Of a stretch of DNA of 17,003 bases, positions 13,798 through 17,003 are shown piece after piece. Positions within the stretch are counted from its first letter, which is position 1; the number at the start of each line of letters is the position of its first letter. This stretch comes from Bacteroidales bacterium UBA6117. Lineage in GTDB: Bacteria; Bacteroidota; Bacteroidia; Bacteroidales; VadinHA17. The stretch covers positions 1-17,003 of the forward strand of contig DIWB01000058.1 of the NCBI GenBank assembly GCA_002428385.1. The letters run 5' to 3'. The position numbers and the translations under genes were made by a program. The notes below the pieces were generated by a model, which made no database searches, had not been told where the DNA came from, and was given only the letters and a program-made list of their open reading frames with translations.

Positions 13798-14436
13798 TCA
13801 CTGCTGGATTTCTTCTAGATTAATTTTAACTGCTTCAAGGCTGGTAATCAGATTGAACCTGTGTACATTCCTGTCCTGAAGAATGTCAAGGACCTTTTCA
13901 ACCGTTTCGAAACTTGTCTTTGAATCTCCCTTGATGGAGGCCTTGATATTAGGATTGATCTGGCGTGCGGCCAGAATCCAGAATGAAAGCTGGTTGTCTG
14001 CAGAATCGATAGGAATTCCAACCTGCAGAGCGTCTCTTTCAGTATTGTCCCTGGCATTCAGAAATTGCTTCATCTGGTTGATCGGGATACCCATCGAGGA
14101 CTTTTGTTTCTCGAAGGTCCTGAGTTCTTTGTCAGTGAATTCTATGCCGTATCTTTCACCCATTGCTGCAAGGATTTTTGGCCTGTACTTGAGAATGGTG
14201 TCGGGTCCGTTGTCGAAATTCATGAACACTCTACCATCCGGTGCGAGCAGGAATGTCATCGTATTGAAGTCAGGCAAAGGCGTCTCTGATATAGAAAAAG
14301 GAGTATCAACATTGGCCGGTTCGGGCTGCCTCATTGTAGTTGTAAGCATAAGAAATATAAGTACCACGGAGAAGAGGTCAACCATCGGCGTCATGTCGAT
14401 GTGGGGCGAATTTGTCGGTAATTTTATCTTTGGCAT
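13798..14436 (-). CDS. exbD: ExbD-family subunit, long form, first of the tandem pair
   Basis: A 212-residue ExbD-like protein. The N-terminus is short and basic, and DMTPMVDLFSVVLIFLMLTT (14-33) is the membrane helix with Asp20 as the conserved aspartate. The long periplasmic domain includes APDGRVFMNF (about 64-73), an inserted helical stretch with FEKQKSSMGIPINQMKQFL (about 108-126), and the closing ASIKGDSKTSFETVEKVLDILQ segment typical of ExbD. The insertion sits at the same place as in its neighbour, so the two arose by duplication, but outside the helix they are strongly diverged. It lies 38 bases after exbB, and its stop is separated by one base from the next exbD. Confidence 0.92.
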   Translation of the reverse strand: MPKIKLPTNSPHIDMTPMVDLFSVVLIFLMLTTTMRQPEPANVDTPFSISETPLPDFNTMTFLLAPDGRVFMNFDNGPDTILKYRPKILAAMGERYGIEFTDKELRTFEKQKSSMGIPINQMKQFLNARDNTERDALQVGIPIDSADNQLSFWILAARQINPNIKASIKGDSKTSFETVEKVLDILQDRNVHRFNLITSLEAVKINLEEIQQ

Positions 14437-14474
14437 CTTTTTTTCTTTTAATGATTAAACCAAAAGATTCATTA

Positions 14475-15293
14475 CTACTTGCCTCTCAGTGAAGCAGCAA
14501 AATTCTGAGTCAGACTGAACCCTGCTTCATCAATTTTGAAAGTATATGCGTCAATAGTTGTGCTGAAATAGTTAAACGCAATAATTGCAAGGGTAGAACC
14601 TGTGATACCGAACGCGGTGTTTACAAGAGCTTCAGAAATACCCTGTGAAAGAGCGAGTGCATCAGGTGCGCCTGACTGGGCAAGAGCGGCAAATGCGCGG
14701 ATCATACCGAGAACAGTTCCGATAAGACCGATAAGCACTGAGATTGATGCAAGCGTGGTGAATATTACCATGTTCTTCGAAAGCATCGGCAGCTCAAGAG
14801 CTGTTGCTTCTTCAAATGACTTCTGTATTGAGAGGATCTTCTGGTCTTTCTCCAGTTCCTTGTCATTCTGAAGGTCGCGGTAACGGGCAAGACCGGCTTT
14901 CATAACATTGGCAAGTGAGCCTTTCTGCCTGTCGCACTCCTGGATAGCTTCTTCAATCTTGTCAGTTTCGAGAAGACCCTGAAGTTTGCGGACAAATGTG
15001 TTAAGCCTGCCTTTTCCTTTTGCTCTTGAAAGAGTGATAATCCTTTCAATAACAAAAATGATAAGGGTGAGCACGCATGTCATAAGAATGGGAACGATGA
15101 AACCTCCTTTGTAAATAATCCCCAGGTAATTACCTTCCAGGGCAGCACCTTTTGGGTTGCCGCCCTCAAAGTTCACCGGGTTTCCCATTACGTTGACGAA
15201 CAATAGATAGCAAATTACGAATGCTATCAGAATGGCACTTACTGCGAAAACGTTCGACAGTGCCTCTTTGAAAGAACTTCCTTGTTTACTCAT
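14475..15293 (-). CDS. exbB: ExbB/TolQ-family proton-channel subunit of the Ton operon
   Basis: A 272-residue inner-membrane protein. An extra N-terminal helix at about 15-36 precedes the three core helices at about 64-84, 176-200 and 222-244. A loop rich in charged residues (88-165) lies in the cytoplasm. VLIGLIGTVLGMIRAF (186-201) is the second-helix signature. SQGISEALVNTAFG (216-229) carries the conserved membrane Glu221, unlike the truA-linked ExbB. With the two ExbDs and TonB downstream it forms a complete energiser of TonB-dependent outer-membrane transport. It is the first gene of its operon, with a -7 box 40 bases before the ATG. Confidence 0.94.
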   Translation of the reverse strand: MSKQGSSFKEALSNVFAVSAILIAFVICYLLFVNVMGNPVNFEGGNPKGAALEGNYLGIIYKGGFIVPILMTCVLTLIIFVIERIITLSRAKGKGRLNTFVRKLQGLLETDKIEEAIQECDRQKGSLANVMKAGLARYRDLQNDKELEKDQKILSIQKSFEEATALELPMLSKNMVIFTTLASISVLIGLIGTVLGMIRAFAALAQSGAPDALALSQGISEALVNTAFGITGSTLAIIAFNYFSTTIDAYTFKIDEAGFSLTQNFAASLRGK

Positions 15294-15306
15294 TTTTATC
15301 GATTTT

Positions 15307-15340
15307 GGTTAGGTTAAAATTTTGTTGACTTGCAAATATA
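15307..15340 (-). promoter_or_regulatory. Promoter and leader of the exbB-exbD-exbD-tonB operon
   Basis: The minus strand reads TATATTTG at the complement of 15333-15340, a perfect Bacteroidota -7 box. The complement of 15307-15317 reads TTAACCTAACC, about 10 bases into the predicted transcript. That 11-mer also occurs in the leader-like sequence at 16-26. A -33 TTTG was not found. Confidence 0.55.
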
Positions 15341-15483
15341 TGTTTTCAATTGTTTTTTTCCAATAGCTTAAATAAATTAAATATTTCAATACGATAAGGA
15401 AACTCAATCGATTTTCTTCATTAATGACCGTTTCTCTGCTACTTAACCCTACGTGAAAACTATTTTATTCGTCAGAAAAATGA

Positions 15484-15529
15484 AGCTGAAAACTGACGGC
15501 TCCGGTATTCCGCCGTCAGTTTTTCAGCT
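15484..15529 (-). terminator. Terminator of the TPR/regulatory-domain gene
   Basis: The 17 bases at 15484-15500 (ends AGCTG and GACGGC) pair with the 18 bases at 15512-15529, with a single bulged A and an 11-base loop. It begins 11 bases after the stop codon at 15540. The A/T runs are inside the stem, and T-rich sequence follows on both strands. It isolates this gene from the exbB operon. Confidence 0.85.
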
Positions 15530-15539
15530 GCCCTGTTTT

Positions 15540-17003
15540 TTATTGCTCAAGTTTTACGTTGTAAACCCTCGATTTGGTTATCTCAACTTCAGTTGTCTTA
15601 TAGCCCTGGGCGCTTATAATAAGTATTTCCGATCCCTGAGGAATTTCGAATTTGTATTCTCCCTTCCCGTTGGTGAGGTTCTCGGCAGCAGTGTCTTTAA
15701 CCCTTACGGAAGCATAGGCGATGGGCTGACCGGCCATGTTGGTTACTACACCCTTGATCTCATTGGGATTGATACCTTTCTTAACAGAAGCCTGGTAGTC
15801 CTGTACCCACTTCAGACTGTTTCGCGCTGCGGTATTATTGGGGTCAAGCTCGAGTATTTTAGAGTATGCTTCGGCCGATCTGCCAAGGTAGGAAAGCTTT
15901 CCTTCAAGTGTCTTTTCAAGACCGGCAGCTCTCGATTCAAGAGCTGCGATCCCGTTGTATCCCCTGATCTTGCTGTCATTGTTCCTCGGGTCAAGACCTA
16001 TCATCCTGTTATAATAATCCTTTGCTTTTGAAAAATTACCGGTATTCATGTGATAATATCCGAGGTAGCTCATTGCCTCTATCATTTCAGTTGTATTCTT
16101 GATACTGTCTTTTGCAGCTATGCTGAGGTACTTCTCGAACTTCGGCCTTGCAATACCGGTCTTGAAATCGGGGTCCAGTCTGTTATAGGTTCTTGCAATC
16201 TGCGCGTAAGCGGGGAGATAATCAGGTGATTTCTGAATAACAATATTCAGTATAGAATCAGAAGATTCGAATTTCTCCGCATTGTAAAAAGCTCTTGCGA
16301 TAAGCATGTATTCACTGAGATTGTTCTCTTTTGAGGGATCAATCAGCTTGGCCCATGTTTTTGCAGCGCCTTCATACCTTCTGAATGTGTTGTAGTTGCT
16401 TGCCTTTTCACTTAATATAGCTCTTTCAACGGGTGTCATGGGAGCATTCGGATCGGTACGCTTGGCATTGAAGGCAAGTTCAAACTCCTGAAATGCCCTG
16501 TCAAGATCCTTGTCGGCAGCAGCTATCTTTCCTTCAAGATCACTTACCTTTTTTGTCAGTTCATCAACTGTTCCTGCAAACTTGGCCTTATTGGCAGCAG
16601 TGGCAGCAGCCATCCTCGATTTCTCCCTGCCAAGCTGGTTTTTCAGAGATGTGAGCTCATCAAGGTTCTTGATATAGTCCTGATTCTTCTTTACAAGAAT
16701 TCTGGCCATGTAGTGGTGGTCTTTCTGCAACAGGGCATCCTTGTCGACTACCGAGAAGAGTTTTTCCATGTAGGTCAGCGCCTTATCATAATCAGGATTT
16801 TCCTTTTCATAGTATGAATAACCGGCAAGACGGTTCATATAACCCCTCGACTGGTCAACAGCCAGGATCTCCTCAACGTTCAGGATTACTTCCTCATAGT
16901 CGCCTGCATAGAATAGTGAGTTCACATACCTTATCTTTGCAGGGATGTTCCCGGCGGTAAGATCAAGATATTTCTTGAAATTCTCTTTCGACTGGTCAAG
17001 ACG
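15540..17003 (-). CDS. TPR protein with C-terminal carboxypeptidase-regulatory-like domain, start outside window
   Basis: The reading frame stays open to the right edge, giving 487 visible residues, so the N-terminus (probably with a signal peptide) is missing. The GTG at 16925 is an internal valine codon rather than the start, because the 26 codons before it read as normal TPR-like sequence (KENFKKYL). The visible protein has TPR-like helices, then a lysine/alanine-rich coiled coil at visible residues about 111-176 (SLKNQLGREK to LDRAFQEFEL), then further TPRs (for example YLPAYAQIARTYNRL and AEAYSKILELDPNN). The last 75 residues form a beta-sandwich of the carboxypeptidase D regulatory type (GVVTNMAGQPIAYASVRVKD to YNVKLEQ), common in Bacteroidota surface and periplasmic proteins. 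It is probably a periplasmic or envelope scaffold; its position upstream of the Ton operon suggests, without proving, a link to it. Confidence 0.85.
   Translation of the reverse strand, partial: RLDQSKENFKKYLDLTAGNIPAKIRYVNSLFYAGDYEEVILNVEEILAVDQSRGYMNRLAGYSYYEKENPDYDKALTYMEKLFSVVDKDALLQKDHHYMARILVKKNQDYIKNLDELTSLKNQLGREKSRMAAATAANKAKFAGTVDELTKKVSDLEGKIAAADKDLDRAFQEFELAFNAKRTDPNAPMTPVERAILSEKASNYNTFRRYEGAAKTWAKLIDPSKENNLSEYMLIARAFYNAEKFESSDSILNIVIQKSPDYLPAYAQIARTYNRLDPDFKTGIARPKFEKYLSIAAKDSIKNTTEMIEAMSYLGYYHMNTGNFSKAKDYYNRMIGLDPRNNDSKIRGYNGIAALESRAAGLEKTLEGKLSYLGRSAEAYSKILELDPNNTAARNSLKWVQDYQASVKKGINPNEIKGVVTNMAGQPIAYASVRVKDTAAENLTNGKGEYKFEIPQGSEILIISAQGYKTTEVEITKSRVYNVKLEQ

Noticed and set aside
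15453..16031. 192-residue plus-strand reading frame
   Set aside because: It runs antisense through the terminator and the well-supported TPR gene, and its composition is not protein-like.
16923..16925. GTG start codon for the last TPR gene
   Set aside because: The frame continues open to the window edge with TPR-like sequence upstream, so this is an internal valine codon.

Overview
The window looks like a chromosomal segment of a Bacteroidota member, probably Bacteroidales-like. Signs of this are promoter -7 boxes of the TAnnTTTG type (TATATTTG before truA and before the second exbB), almost no Shine-Dalgarno sequences, a TonB with the Bacteroidota N-terminus, tandem exbD genes, TPR proteins ending in a carboxypeptidase-regulatory-like domain, and FHS-family sugar transporters next to galK/galM. 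No rRNA, tRNA, insertion sequence, CRISPR array or phage gene was seen. Nearly all of the window is ordinary core-genome coding sequence.

Layout. 1-794 is non-coding. It holds a possible leftward promoter at the very edge, a hairpin-rich repeat element bounded by imperfect 29-bp inverted repeats (121-445), a strong terminator hairpin (517-544) and an AT-rich leader. 795-3841 (+) carries a cytoplasmic TPR protein, a phosphosulfolactate synthase (ComA family) and shikimate dehydrogenase. 3934-5824 (-) carries truA, exbB and exbD, converging on aroE at an AT-rich bidirectional terminator. 5986-7317 (+) is a stand-alone FHS sugar transporter closed by a strong terminator. 7439-11061 (+) is a galactokinase-like kinase, an aldose 1-epimerase and a second FHS transporter, again ending at a terminator. 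11167-12210 (+) is a threonine aldolase, convergent with the next block at a bidirectional terminator. 12315-15293 (-) is a full Ton energising operon in the order exbB, exbD, exbD, tonB, with its own promoter. 15540 to the right edge (-) is a large TPR protein whose start lies outside the window.

How the genes work together. The galK-like/galM/FHS cluster can import a hexose across the inner membrane, equilibrate its anomers and phosphorylate it at C1. No galT or galE is present here. The exbB-exbD-exbD-tonB operon would power TonB-dependent uptake across the outer membrane. The truA-linked exbB-exbD pair is a second, TonB-less motor whose ExbB appears to lack the conserved membrane glutamate. 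ComA and AroE form a tight gene pair; ComA uses phosphoenolpyruvate directly and AroE sits in a pathway that consumes it.

Most worth a second look are the covarying inverted-repeat element at 121-445 with an unexplained terminator beside it, the altered sugar-binding motif of the galactokinase-like protein, the Glu-to-Gln change in the truA-linked ExbB, the loss of both FucP proton-coupling carboxylates in the two transporters, and ComA in a bacterium without visible coenzyme M genes. I did not find a convincing new multi-gene system.
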